Below are positions 21,716 to 35,032 of a stretch of DNA of 64,000 nucleotides, piece by piece. The DNA lies in NCBI GenBank assembly GCA_001557505.1, contig LSAX01000002.1, positions 3,472,001-3,536,000 of the forward strand, written 5' to 3'. The translations under genes were made by a program, and so were the position numbers. Every line of letters starts with the position of its first letter. The stretch's first letter is position 1. The notes under the pieces are model-generated. The model saw only the letters and a program-made list of their open reading frames with translations. It was not told the DNA's origin and ran no database searches. Source of the DNA: Reticulascus tulasneorum. Its lineage: Eukaryota > Ascomycota > Sordariomycetes > Glomerellales > Reticulascaceae.

Positions 21716-22931
21716 ATTATAATTTAAAATTTTTATATTTTTATATATAAATAAACTTTTTTATAATTAGATAGTTTTTAATTGTAAAAATCAATAAAAA
21801 AGTATAAATTTTTAATATAAAAATATAACTTTTAAAGAGATATGATTTTTTACTGTTTATTATTAATTAGAATTTTTTTTAACTTATTAATATTTTTTTA
21901 TATTTTTTAATAAAATAATTATCTTTAATAATTATATTTTTAGTTTATTATTCTTTATTGTTATTATTTATAAAAGTTGATTTTTTATATTTATAAGATA
22001 AAATGGTTATATGTTTATTATTTTGGGTTATAAAAATATATATAATATTTATATATATAAAAATTAAAAATATTATTATAATATATAATTATTATTTTAT
22101 AGACTTTATCTAGTTTAGAAAATCTTTATATTATTATTTAATAGTTTTTATTAATATTATTATTTATAAATATTAAGTTATATTTTATATTTATTAGTTT
22201 ATATTTTTATAATTTTTTTAGTTTTAAATATTATTATTAAATTTTTTATTTAACGTTATAAAGATATATTTATTTAATTATTAATTAGTTAGTTTATTTT
22301 TATTTTTAATTAAATAAGAAAAAATTTATTTTAACGTTTTAAAGGTTAACTTTTATAATTTATAAGTTAATTTATAAATAAGTTAGTTTATTATAATATT
22401 TAGTTATTAATATTATTAATTATTATTTTTATTAATATAAATTATATAAAAGTTTTTAATTTTTTATATAAGTTAGTTATAATCTTTAGATTTTAAATTT
22501 ATTAATATAAATTTTAAAATATAAACTTTTATAATTATTAATATAGATAAATTTTATATTAATAAAATAATATTTTAAACTTAAGCTTTTTGTTAATTAT
22601 ATAATAATAAAGAATTTTAAGTTTAATATTAATTATATAATCGTTATTATAATTTAGTAAAAACTTTAAAATTAGGTTTTAACTTATTAATATAATTTTA
22701 TAAATAATCTAATATTATTAGTTAATTAACTTTAAGGTTTTTAATAAGATAAATAATAATAATTTATCTAAATATTTTTCGTTTAAACCTAAATAATTAT
22801 AAATAATAAAGATCTTATCTTATATATAAATATTTTTAAAATTATATTTTTAATCTTTTATTATATCTTATATAACTTTTATTAATTAATAAAGATAATT
22901 TATAATATTTAAAAAATAATTTTTAATATTT
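21716..22931. other. AT-rich spacer between two LTR copies
   Basis: Nothing readable as protein. It may be the 5' internal part of the outer Gypsy. Confidence 0.3.
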
Positions 22932-23140
22932 ATATAAAAGAACTAACTAAAAGTCATGATCAGAGAAGAAGACAAGTACTCTACGATCATTATATTAGGT
23001 ATTATTTATATTATAAGATTTTAACTTATTTCTTAAGTCTTATCAAGGTAAGTCTTATTATTTCTAAAAGTTCGGCTTGATTATTTCGCTAAACGTTCAC
23101 TTAGGGCTTAATAGCTCTTAACTTATTAAAACTTTTATAA
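22932..23140 (-). repeat. Gypsy LTR copy B (3' LTR of the inner element)
   Basis: Shares with 34306-34514 the phrases aaaagaactaact, tactctacgat and atattaggtatta, then ttcgcta/cgccgg..gttcrcct and ttaaaacyttt. The differences are almost all c/t or g/a. Confidence 0.75.
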
Positions 23141-26100
23141 TTATCCTCTTTTTAAGGTTATTAATCTTTAATAATCTTAGGCTAGATATTTATTAAAAAA
23201 CCTTTTATAAAGAAAAAGAGTTATCAATAATAAGTCGGCTTATAATCGCTAGATTAATAATGACCACGTTAATTTTAATTAATTATAACTTATATTTTAA
23301 ATATAAGATTAGGTAAGGCTAAGCTATTTCTAATATATCGTTAAATATATTATCATATTAATAACCATTTTATAGACGGTTATTATATCTTTTATTTTTA
23401 TATAAAAAACTATTATTTTCTATGTTATTAATCTTTATCTTAATTATTATAGTAGTTATATTATTTTATGATAATTATTTATAATGTTATATATTTACCT
23501 TTTTTTATTATTATTATTACCTTAATAATAATTACGTAGATATATAAAATAAAGTTTTATTTATATATAATATAGTTAGTAAACGGTTTATTACCTTTTA
23601 TTTATAAATCTATCTTTCTAATTAAATTTTTTTTTCTAAATTATAATCTTATTATTATTATTATCTTTTTTCTTCTTTTATTAACTTTTCTTTAAACTTT
23701 CGTTAATTATCTTAATTATTATTATTATTTTATTTCTAATCGTTAATTATCTTTATTTTTACTTAGCTTTCGTTAGATTATTATTAAGTTATTAATATTA
23801 TAAATATTAATTTAACTTTTATATTTCTTTATAACAAAGATATATATATTTTTAATTAATATGATAATATTATTCTCTATATTTATTATATCTATATTTA
23901 ATATTAAGATATTAAAGAAATCTTATATTATATTATTATTAATAATCTTAAACAATATAATTATTATTATCATAATAATAAACGTTATTCCGCCGTAAAT
24001 TCGTTAATTATTTAGTAAAAATATATTATTAATATGTTTAAGTCCTCTTTCAGCTTTATAATATTATTATTTATATTCTTAATTTTAAAATTAAAACTAA
24101 TATTAATAAGCTCTTACTAAGAGCTTATTAACATTATTTTTAATACGTTAAGATGTTTATTAAAATCTTTAAGGAAATTATTAACTTTCTTATTAACTTA
24201 TCAGTTATCTTTAAGTTTATAACTATCTAAGCTTATTAACTAATAAAATTATCTTTTATATATAATATAATAGTTTTATAATTATATTAAATTAATATAA
24301 ATAGTTAATAAATCTTTGCTAATTATTTATCGTTAATATTATTTCTTTAAATAAAAATATATCTTAATCTTATTAAATTAGAGTTTATTATTATTAATAT
24401 TAAACTAGCTTTCGTTTATAATATATAATTAACAAACTATCTCTGAAATATTATCTTAATACTAATTAGTTTTAATATTATTATAAAATAGATCTAACAT
24501 ATATAATTACTTAATAAGTTATTAGTAATTTCTCCGTTTTACGTTCTAAACGTTTAATTAGTTGTTTATAGTTATATAGCCTTTATAAATATTATAACTT
24601 TTACTAACTAAATACCTTTAAGGCGTTCTAGATAAAACGTCTTTAATCGGTAAGGTAATAACGTAGATTTAGATAAAGATCTTATAAGCTTATTAACTAA
24701 TTATAACTAACTACTTAAAAAATAACTAAATCTTCTTAATAATAATAATATAATATCTAATCGCTAATTACTTAGTAATTTTAAGCTTTATATTAAAACT
24801 CTTAATAATAACAAAGAAGATCTTAATTAATAATAATAATAATAATAATTTATTCTTTGTACCTTTTCTCTTATTAAGTCTTTAACGTTTACTTGATAAA
24901 GATATAGACGTACCTATCTTTAAGCTTTTATCTTTATTAGCTAATTTCTTATCGTCGACTTTATATCGTTTGTTTACCGAGAACATAAACATTTTTATAA
25001 CTTAAAGAAATATGGCCATAATAGACTTTTTAATTATAATTATAGTTAATAATAAGTAATCTCTTACGTTTACCGATCGTTTATTAACATATTAATAATA
25101 GATCTTTTTATTTATATAATATAATATTAAGATTTAGGTAATTTTATATTTAGATTTTAGAAATTAGGTAATCTTAAATAATCTATGATTTATTAAAATA
25201 TCTTCGTTATAGTTTTAACGGTTAGTTGTTAATAATATAATTATATTCTTTTTTCCTTTATTTTAAGATATAATATTATTTATATATAGTTAAAGAGTTA
25301 TATTTTATTATTTTTTGTCTTATTTCTAATATATATTTAATATAATTTTACTAAATATATTATTATTTTTTATTATCTTATTTTATATATAACTTTTTTT
25401 TTTAATAATATTATATTATTATTTTCTAAGTATTTTCTAAATGTTCTTTTAGTTTTTAAATATTATATTTTATTAGTTAGTTTGCTTATTTAACTAGATA
25501 AAAAGGTTATCTTTGATCTAGTTTATAAGAAATAATATTTTCTATTTCTTATTCTTCTTTTTCTTTTTCTAAGTTAAAAAAGTATATTAACCTTTTAACG
25601 TCTAGCTGGTTAGTTTAAGGTTTTAATAATAACATTAAGAAGATATTATATATTTTATAATATTTCTTAAGTAAAGATATCTTATATACTAAATTGTTAA
25701 TTTTTTTAATAATAATTATTTAGATAAATCTTAAGGTTAATTTCTTTATCTTTTTAAATTAGAAAGTTTTCATTAAAAGTCTAATGATTTGTTCGATTTT
25801 AAACTATATTTCTTTATACTTTATATTATAATGTTTAGTTTATATCGTAATAGTTGTTTTCTAATGTTTTTCTATTTGTTAACGTAATCTTTTAATAATC
25901 GTTAATTATTTATAAACTTTTTAGTATTTTGCTTTTATATTTATAAGGATATATTTAATTATACAAGGGTAATAACCTAGTAAAGTTTATAATAAAGAGA
26001 TATTAATTAAGTTATATTTATTATTATTATATATAAACTTAGTTTTAAATAGTTAAACTATTTATTAATTTAATAATATAACGATATTAATTTATAAATA

Positions 26101-27837
26101 TTTTTCTAATAATTAATATATTCATTCTATTTGGTTATTAATCTAAAAGTGGTATATAGTAGATAGTTGCTGTTTAATTACTTTCTTTTTATAGAACTTT
26201 TGCTAAAATTAGCTTATAAATAATTTATCTTTATCCTTGATAATCTTTTTAGGTGTTCTAAATTTATACTTAATTTTCTTATAAAGTATTTAGGTTAAGC
26301 TTACCATATTTAGTATCTTCTTTATTATTATAAATAATGTTATCTTTATAAAATAATCTATTATAACTAAGATAATATTGTATTTTCTTTTATCATTATA
26401 AAAGTTTATTAATAAGTTTATAATAAAATCTAAACTGATTTCCTAAAAAAGATAAGCTAATAATAATAATAACTATAATTTACTATATAGTTTATATCTT
26501 AATAATTATACTTCTTAACATATTAGATAATTAGTAATATATTCTTAAACGTTTATTAAGATTCTTTCTTAATAAAATTTCTAAGAGATTAAGTCTATCG
26601 ACTTATATACTCCTAAATATTTTATTTTTACGTTATCATAATAACGTTATAATATTTCTTTTTTTAAAGCTTTTTATTTTAAAATTATTAATTTATTTTT
26701 ATAAAATAATATACTTTAGAGGTTTATTATATATCTTATTTATTTATTATTACCTTAACGAATATTCTCTAAGATATTTATATAATAAATATTTATCTTT
26801 TATAACTTCCGTATTAAGTCTTTTAGGCCTTTATTTATTAAAGGTTAATATATTTTTTCTTTCTTAAATAAGGTCTTTAATATTAGTTATAAGATCTTTT
26901 ATATTAGTCTTATAGCTTCTTCTTCGGCCACTTATCGTCGTCTTATCGTTAAGGATTTTACCTCTCTCTTATAAGAGCGTATAACCATAGCGATAATAAT
27001 ATCTATACTATCTTTATAGATTCGGAGAGATGTTTATATTATTTATATATATACCTTTGTTAAGAGAGAGTCTAGCTAGATCTATATGATTTATCGATAA
27101 GTGCCTAGCAGGATCTTATTTACTAAAGCTAACTTTTTTATTAATGTTAATATTATATTATAATATATTATTTTTCTTATTATATAATTTGGTCTTCTAG
27201 ATATCTTATTGGTTAGGTTTATTTTCTTTGGTTAATGTTAGATATTAAAATCAAACGTAGATAACCTATATACTTATTAAGTAAACCATCTATAAAGGTT
27301 CTACGTAAAAGTAATAATAACTCTTTTAAATGCTTAGTGGTTTATTAATATTATAAAATAGTCTCCTAGCTTTTTTAAATAATATTTCTAATATTTTAGA
27401 TTTTTTATAATAATAAGTAATTCTTATTAACTTATTACCTAACATTCTTTTATTTTTATAAACTTATATAATTAATAAGTAATTAATTATTATTATCCTC
27501 TTATTAATTATGATAATATTCTTAAAGTTATTTTAAATAAAATATCTATTTCTACCTAGGTTATTAATCTTAGGTCCTAATATTAAAAAATAATAACTAC
27601 AGTGAATATAAGTTTGATCTTATTAAACGTTTTTTATATTTCTTTTAGCTATATAAATTCTCTTTTCTTTATATTTTTTATATTTTTTTTTAATAAAGCT
27701 GATATTAAAGAAATAATATAAAAATATCTTTTTATAAATTTCTAATAGAAGTTTATAAATCTTAAAAATATTTATATATCTTTAAATAATTTTAACAATT
27801 ATTATTCAATAACCGTTTATATTTTATTTAGATCTAT

Positions 27838-28330
27838 AATAATATCTTCTTTGTTAATAATAAACCTTAGAAATTCTACTTAATCTTAGTAAAAATTATA
27901 TTTAGATAATTTTACGTAGAGTTAGGTTTTCTTTAACCTTTTTAATATTTTTTTTAGATGTTAAATATGTTTTTCTCTATTTTATAAGAATATTAAGATA
28001 TTATCTAAGTAAATATCTTAATAAATATCTAAAATGTTAGTTAGCGTTTGGTATATATATATTTAGAACGTGGTTAAGGTATTAGTAAGTCTGAATAGTA
28101 TTATTATATATTTAAAATAACTATATCTTATATAGAAAGTGGTCTTCTAACGATCATTCTCCTTAATTCTGACTTAGTAATAAGTATCTTATAGGTTTAG
28201 CTTATTAAACTATTTTGCCTTTGCTAACTAATCTAATAATTCCTTAATTAATAATAATAAATATTTGTTTTTTATCGTGATAACGTTTAATCCTTGATAA
28301 TCTATATATAATCTTAGTATATTATCTTTT
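27838..28330 (-). pseudogene. Gypsy reverse transcriptase domain with stops
   Basis: Minus-strand translation from ~28320 reads LRLYIDYQGLNVITIKNKY, then LLDxLAKAKxFNKLNL and IKENDxWKT. This is the classic Ty3/Gypsy RT opening (DYRGLN..TIKNRYPLP..LxGAKxFTKLDL). Further along (27838-28020) come IYLDNILIF (catalytic YLDD turned to YLDN), NREKHIxHLKKIL, LYVKLSKYNFY and VEFLRFIIN. Several in-frame stops (x) sit where Trp, Gln or Arg codons are expected. Confidence 0.85.
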
Positions 28331-28798
28331 TTAAATATAAATAAGATAAGCGAGCTAGCTAGATTAACTAATTTCTAAATCTAATTACTTATTAATATGT
28401 TAATAAGATATTATTATAATTCTATTTTTTATAATTTTAATAATAAGTAGATTAGCTTAAACGGTGGCTTTTTACTGTCTTATATATTAATTAAGTGTTT
28501 TTATGTTAGGTAATATAAAGATAGCTTTTATTAAGTTTTTAGTAAAAGCTGGTTTTTCTTTTTGGAGTTCTAATAGTAGCTTTATAACCTTTTTGTTATC
28601 TAGTTTGTTAATAATAGGGATTAATAACTTTTCTAAGTCTAAAATTATTATTTTGAAGTATATTATATAGGTGTTACTCTATTTGGTAATAAGTTCGTAA
28701 GTAAAGTTTGATATATTAGTGATTAAGATCTTTTTAAATTATTATATATGATTGTTTATGTTAATTATGATGTTTTTATCTTTTATATTAGTTATAAA

Positions 28799-31700
28799 CA
28801 GGGTTGTGATTTTAGTCTTTAGTCTTTAGTCAAAAGTTAGTCTTTTTAGTTAGTCTTAGTTTTAGTCACTTAAAAGACTAACTAAATTTATTTTTAGTTA
28901 GTTTAATCATTAAAAAGACTAACTAAAAACTAACTAAAGACTAACTAAAAAGACTAAAAAAACTAAAAAGATTAAAAATCTAATTTAATTAAATAACTAA
29001 ATAACTAAATAACCAAATAACTAAATAACTAAATAACTAAATAACTAAATAACTAAATAATCAAATAACCAAATAACTAATCTATATTTTCTTCTATAAA
29101 TAACTCTAAATCTTAAATATCTTTAATTTTCCAACTTTTTAATAATATAAGCTATTTAATAATATCTAGATCAAGCTTATTTCGATTTTTAGTAATAATA
29201 TTTCCTCTTATAGAGAAAATACATTCAATAGAAGCAGATGTAGCCGGTATAGCTAATATCTTTCTAACTAAAATAGTTAATATAGGAAATCGAATATTAT
29301 TATTTTTCCAAAATTCTAAAGGTTCGACCTATAATTTATTAATATTATATTTAAAATTAAATATTAAATAAAATATTAAAAATAAACTTACTTTTTTATT
29401 TATTATACTCTCTTTAAGATATATAGTATATTCTTCTTCTATATTATCTGAATTTATATATATATCATCATCTAAATCAGAATTTAAAGATTGTTGATTA
29501 TTATAAATATCGGTATTTAATTTGTCAAAAGATTTAGTAAACAGGTTATTATACTGAGGTCTAATTTCGTTTTTTAATCTATTAATTAATATTAATATAA
29601 ATATAAAATTAAATAATTAATTAAAATAATCAATAACTTACTTTAAATATTCGACTTTTAATAAATTATTCATATCTTTATTAATATTCAAATAAAAATA
29701 TAATAACCCTCCTTCGTTAAAATGACTTAATTTAAGTCTAAGATCTAATATAAACGCTAATAAATAAAGCTTATAATTATTTATTAAATTAGAAGTTAAT
29801 TTCCAAGGAAAATACTTTTCTAATTTAATAATTCCAGTTTGAATAGCTGTTATAAAGCTATTATAATAATCTTTCTATTTAATTATTAATAAATAAAAAT
29901 AAAATTATATAAAAATTAATATACTTATTAAACTAGGATTTCTTCGACTAGATTCTTTATATTTATTAATAAGAGATTCTAATTTATTATATATTTGATA
30001 AATATATAATAAACCCTTATTAAGTGTAATATAAGATTCTGCTTGTAATTTAATAGACGGTTTAACAAATATTTCAAATATATTTTTTAAATCTATTAAA
30101 GAATTCCATTCAAAATCTGTTAAAAAAACTCTTTTAAAGTCTTGATTTGTTATATTATTTTGAATATAAATTAAAGGGTATTTTAATTCAAAAGATATAT
30201 TAATCATATAATACGTTAAATTCCACCGAGTAATATTATCTATATAATTAGTTAATAAATATAATAATATAATATTTAAATATTAATTTAAAATAAGACT
30301 TACCAAGTAGTATTTGTTTAATATTATAATTAGAAAGAATAATACCGTCTTTTTTATATTTATTAATTCTTTCTAATAATAATTTTCGATTTTCTTATAT
30401 ATATTTAATTAAAGTTGCAATTTTCCGTAATTTAGAAGTAATATCTATAATTAAATTAGTTAAATAATAAATTAAATAAAGTTAAAAATAACTTACTAAT
30501 ATATAATAATATATTATCTTTTTCTATATTTTGATTTTCGTTAAGATTATCAATATAATCTAATAACTAACTTTCCGTATTTTTATTTAAAATATAATTT
30601 CGTAATATATTTTATACTATTATATTTATAATATATACTATACATCAAATATCATTTAAAAACTCTTTATTAAAAGATTTATAATAATTCTTTTTAAAAA
30701 TATTAATAAATATATTATTATTCGTTATATTATCTCGTATAATACTAAAATAAAATTAGTTAAATATTAATATTATAATAAAATAAAACTTACCTATAAA
30801 TAGTAGATAATTTTAAACCTAGATAACTAGTTAATATATCTATAAATTTATTATAGATATATAAACCAATATGACTTTCGGTTAATTCTTTAAAGCTAAT
30901 TAACTTATAGTTAATTTTAAAAGCCAAGTCGATATATATTAATATAATACCAATATAAGCTATTTGTGTAATAGAAGTCTAAATATCAAAAGTTAAAAAA
31001 AATAAACTATTATTTAAAACGTTATTTTCTAAATCAATATTTAAAGCTGATAAATGGCTATTAAAAGTATTTTCTAAAATACTTTTAATTTTCCACTTAT
31101 TAATAACTAGTAAAAATATATATTAAAATTAATATATATATATTTAAGTTTTTTAATAAAATAACTTATTTATTATAATAATTTAATAATTTTTTAAATG
31201 AATTTGAATTTAAAATATTAAATGATAAATTATTTTCAATAATAAAATTTAAAATCTTATTATAAGCTTCGTCTTCTTCAAAATCGGTTATAGTATTATT
31301 TCGAGGTCGTTTTCGGCTTTCTAAAAGATTATTAAAAAATGCTTGAGTTTGAAGTTTAGCTAAAGATTCTTATATAGAATATTAGTATATAAATATTTAA
31401 TTATTAGAATAATAATAATAAATAACTTACTTTTTTGTCTTGTTTTTTCAGTTTCTTTATTATAAGCAATGTTTAAATGTTTATTTTTATAATGTCGAGC
31501 AAAATTAGAAACTTGAAATCTTTTAATAGTTTCAATTTTTTAAAAGTATAACTATATATAAAATATTAGTAAATATAAATATAAAATATAAATATAACAT
31601 ATAAAATATAAAATATAAAATATAACTTACGTAGTACAAGAAATAACCATTTCTCTTTCTTTATTAAGATTAATAAATAATAAAGATCGAGTAAATAAGT

Positions 31701-32651
31701 TATTCGTAAATATATAAATATTTATTAAGTTATCAGGCTTTAATTCATAACTTTCTTTATTATATTTAGAATTTTCAAAGTTATTAGTATTACTAATATT
31801 AGTATTACTATTAACTTCTTCTATTTCTAAATTAGAAGAACTAGAAATTGAAGAATTTCTATTAGTTATTATAAAAGAAGAATCTATTTTGAAAGATTTT
31901 AAAATATTTTAATATATATCAAAAGATAATATGAAAGTAAGTTTTATAACTTAAAATATAATAAATTATAATGTTATTTTAAAAATAAGTTTAAAAGTTA
32001 GAAATTAACATTTTATTTATATTTAATTTCAAAATTCTAAAAGATTCTATATAATTCCATCTTATTATTAAGCCTTAATAATATTAATATTAAATAACTA
32101 ATATAAAATTATTAATTATTATTAATAATTACTTAATTAATAATTAAATTCTAGAAGTTTCTATAAAATTCCATCTTATTATTAAGCCTTAATAATAATA
32201 AATAAATATAAAATTATTAATAATTACTTAATTAATAATCAAATTCTAGAAGTTTTTATATAATTCTATCTTATTATTAAGCTTTAATAATATTAATATT
32301 AAATAACTAATATAAAACTAATAAATATTATCAATAATTATTTAATTAATAATTAAATTTTAAAAGTTTCTATATAATTCTATATTTTATTAAACTTTAA
32401 TAATATTAAAAATAATTATTATTATATAATTATTAATTATTAATTATTTTTAAATTTAATATAGTTTTATTATTAATAATATATTAATAATATTATTTTA
32501 GTCTTTTTAGTCTTTTTAGTTAGTCTTTAGTTAGTCTTAGTTAGTTTAGTTAGTCTTTTTTTTTTTTAGTTAGTTTAGTCAAACTAAAGACTAACTAAAT
32601 TAATTTTAGTTAAGCTAAAGACTAAACTAACTAACTAAAATCACAACCTTA
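28799..32651 (-). mobile_element. hAT DNA transposon (hAT-1), RIP-mutated
   Basis: 3853 bp. The left terminus cagggttgtgattttagt and the right terminus ..aaaatcacaacctta are inverted repeats (the final ccctg has mutated to cctta). An exact 8-bp target duplication, gttataaa, sits at 28791-28798 and 32652-32659. Subterminal regions are packed with ttagtctttagtt/actaaaga motifs. The transposase is on the minus strand. 29905-30207 keeps a 100-aa open stretch (FELKYPLIYI...FEWNSLIDLKNIFEIFVKPSIKL). 29100-29345 gives the hAT dimerisation domain (FWKNNNIRFPIL...IPATSASIE..FS..GNIITKNRNKL). Short gtaagt-type introns seem present. It landed inside the inner Gypsy. Confidence 0.9.
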
Positions 32652-34305
32652 GTTATAAATAATAATAATAATGGGTTTTTCGGCGGTCTATTTACGGTGA
32701 TAAATAATTACTAAAGTATATATATCTTTTTCTAGTTGTCTTAGAGGTAGAATATTAATTAGAAATAGCTTAGTTATTTCGCTGGCCGGTTGTTGAATAT
32801 GTAGAGTATAAACGTTAATATGTTCGCTGGTTTTAACCTTAATTAGTTTATTAGGCCTTGGTTAATAATATTTATTATTATTTTTATATTTATCTTAATC
32901 TTTAACTTAATCTTAGCGTTTTTTTAGATTATAAATATATATTTTTAAATAGTTTTATCAATTTTAATTAAGCTTCTAAGTTTAAATATAAAGGTATTTA
33001 TTATTTCTTTTATATTAACTTATTTCTTAAGTTTTATATATTTATAAAATTATCATTTTTTATTAAAATGATATTTTATATTTTTACTTTATCTTCGTGG
33101 TCTTTTCGTTTATTAATTGTCTTATTATGGTAATTTACCGTAAAGTAACTAGGTTTCTTATATTGATAATATTTAAAAGTTATATCCTTTTTATTTTACT
33201 TTATAAATTTAGTTAAACTTATTTATTAACTTTTTTAGTCTTAGGATATAAGGTTAAAATAACCTCTTTTCGTGTTGTCTTGGTAGTTTCTTTTACCTTA
33301 GCTACGCTCTTAGTAAGATATTACCGACCGTTTGTTATTCTATAATAGTTCTATAGTTCTCTTTTAAAAGCGACCTTTTTATAAGTTTTTAAGATTTTAG
33401 AAGAATATATTTAAATATGTTTATTTCTAACTTTTTAAGCATATACTTTTAGACTTTATCTAGATATTTTCTACTTTATAGGCTAAATCTTTAAAAATTA
33501 TTTTTAAAATATTAAGTTTTTTTAAACGTTACCTAAGTAGGTTTTCTAGTCTATGTTAATAATCTTAGGTATATACCTCTTATTTAGTATTCTCGCTAAG
33601 CGTTTAGAGAATGTTCGATCATCTTTGGTAAAATATTAAAGATCTTTCTCTAGGTTTTTATTTATAGTTTTAAAGTTCTTTTTAGAACTTTTAATTTTTT
33701 AATTTTTTTAAGATATATTCTTATTAAACGAACTTTAGGTAATTAACCTATTATAAAGTATATAAATATCTTTTATCTTATATTTCTTAATTTAAAAGGT
33801 TTTTATAATTTTGTTAATTAGTTTATAACTTATTAGTAAAAACTAATATTAACTATTATATTTATTATTTTAAGGTATTACTTTTATATATCTTATATAT
33901 TTCTTTTATTATTTATATCTAATCTTTAATCTATATGTTTATAATTATAGATTTTAATATTTTATAGTTATATATAAGAGGTTTTTTATATATATAGGGT
34001 GTTTGTGTTATTAATGTTATATAATTAGTAAATATCTAAAAAATCTCTTTTTAGGTCTATATAATTTATAATATTATTTATAAGATATCTTTTTAAGGTA
34101 GGTCTTCCATGTAGGTTAGTATATTAAACTTATTTTCTAAGCCTGATGTTATCTAGTTTATATTAATATTATATATTATCAGTAATTATTCGTTCAAAGC
34201 TAACTTAGTCCTCGTCGACTTAGAAGTTAATATACTTATAGTTAATTTGATCTATTATAACGTTATCTTCCGGCCTAATCTCCCTAAGAGAATAAAAGTT
34301 AAAAA

Positions 34306-34514
34306 ATTATAAAAGAACTAACTGAAGGTTATAATTAAAGAAGAAAATAGGTACTCTACGATTATCATATTAGGTATTACTTATATTATAAAACTTTAAC
34401 TTACCCCCTAAGTCTCGTTAGGATAAGTCTTATTATTTTTAAAGGTTTAACCTAATTATTTCGCCGGGCGTTCGCCTAAGGCTTAACGGCCCTTAGCCTG
34501 TTAAAACCTTTATA
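34306..34514 (-). repeat. Gypsy LTR copy C (5' LTR of the inner element)
   Basis: Least altered around ttcgccgggcgttcgcctaa (about 34470-34490). It is the reference used to recognise the other LTR copies. Confidence 0.75.
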
Positions 34515-35032
34515 ATTTATTTTTATTTTAGAAATAATATAAATTCTAAAATTTTAATATTTTTAAATAAAATAATATATTTATTAGATTTTAATAAATA
34601 AATAGATATTATAAAGATAATATAAAATAATATATTAATTATTAAGCTTTTTATAAAAATATTTTTATATTTTTTTAAAAATATTTTTATATTTTTTTAA
34701 AAATATTTTTAATTTTAATAAATATAATAGATTTTTATATAGTTAAAACTTTTTATATATTATATAAAATCTTTTAGCTAGTTAATAATTAATCTAAATA
34801 TTAAAATTATTTTATTTTTAAATTAAAAGATTATCTAAGTTATTAAAATTAAGATTATTATTCTTTTTTAAGTCTTATTTTATTTTAAACTTAATTTAAA
34901 GTTAATATTAAAATTAATATAATAGATATAAAGTTATTATCAAATGTTAAAAAACTAATTATTAAATATAATTTTTATTATTTTATTAAAATTAAAATTA
35001 ATAATAATAATATTAAGTTGTTTAACTAAATG
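34515..35032. other. AT-rich spacer, possible outer Gypsy interior
   Basis: No readable protein. It ends with the target-site copy actaaatg of the next hAT (35025-35032). Confidence 0.35.

Larger units (their letters stand above)
22932..34514 (-). mobile_element. inner Ty3/Gypsy LTR retrotransposon, RIP-dead, split by a hAT
   Basis: Two LTR copies in the same orientation (about 22932-23140 and 34306-34514) bound 11.6 kb. Subtracting the 3853-bp hAT inserted at 28799-32651 leaves ~7.7 kb, normal for a Gypsy element. On the minus strand the reverse transcriptase can still be read through stop codons (27838-28330). So the 5' LTR is the right-hand one, gag should lie near 33-34.3 kb, and integrase and the 3' end lie towards 23-27 kb. 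A purine-rich tract (aaaaagaggata, minus strand, ~23140) just inside the 3' LTR fits a polypurine tract. Confidence 0.75.

Noticed and set aside
29905..30207. 100-aa frame as a host gene in the AT block
   Set aside because: The sequence fits the middle of a hAT transposase and lies between intact hAT-1 ends.
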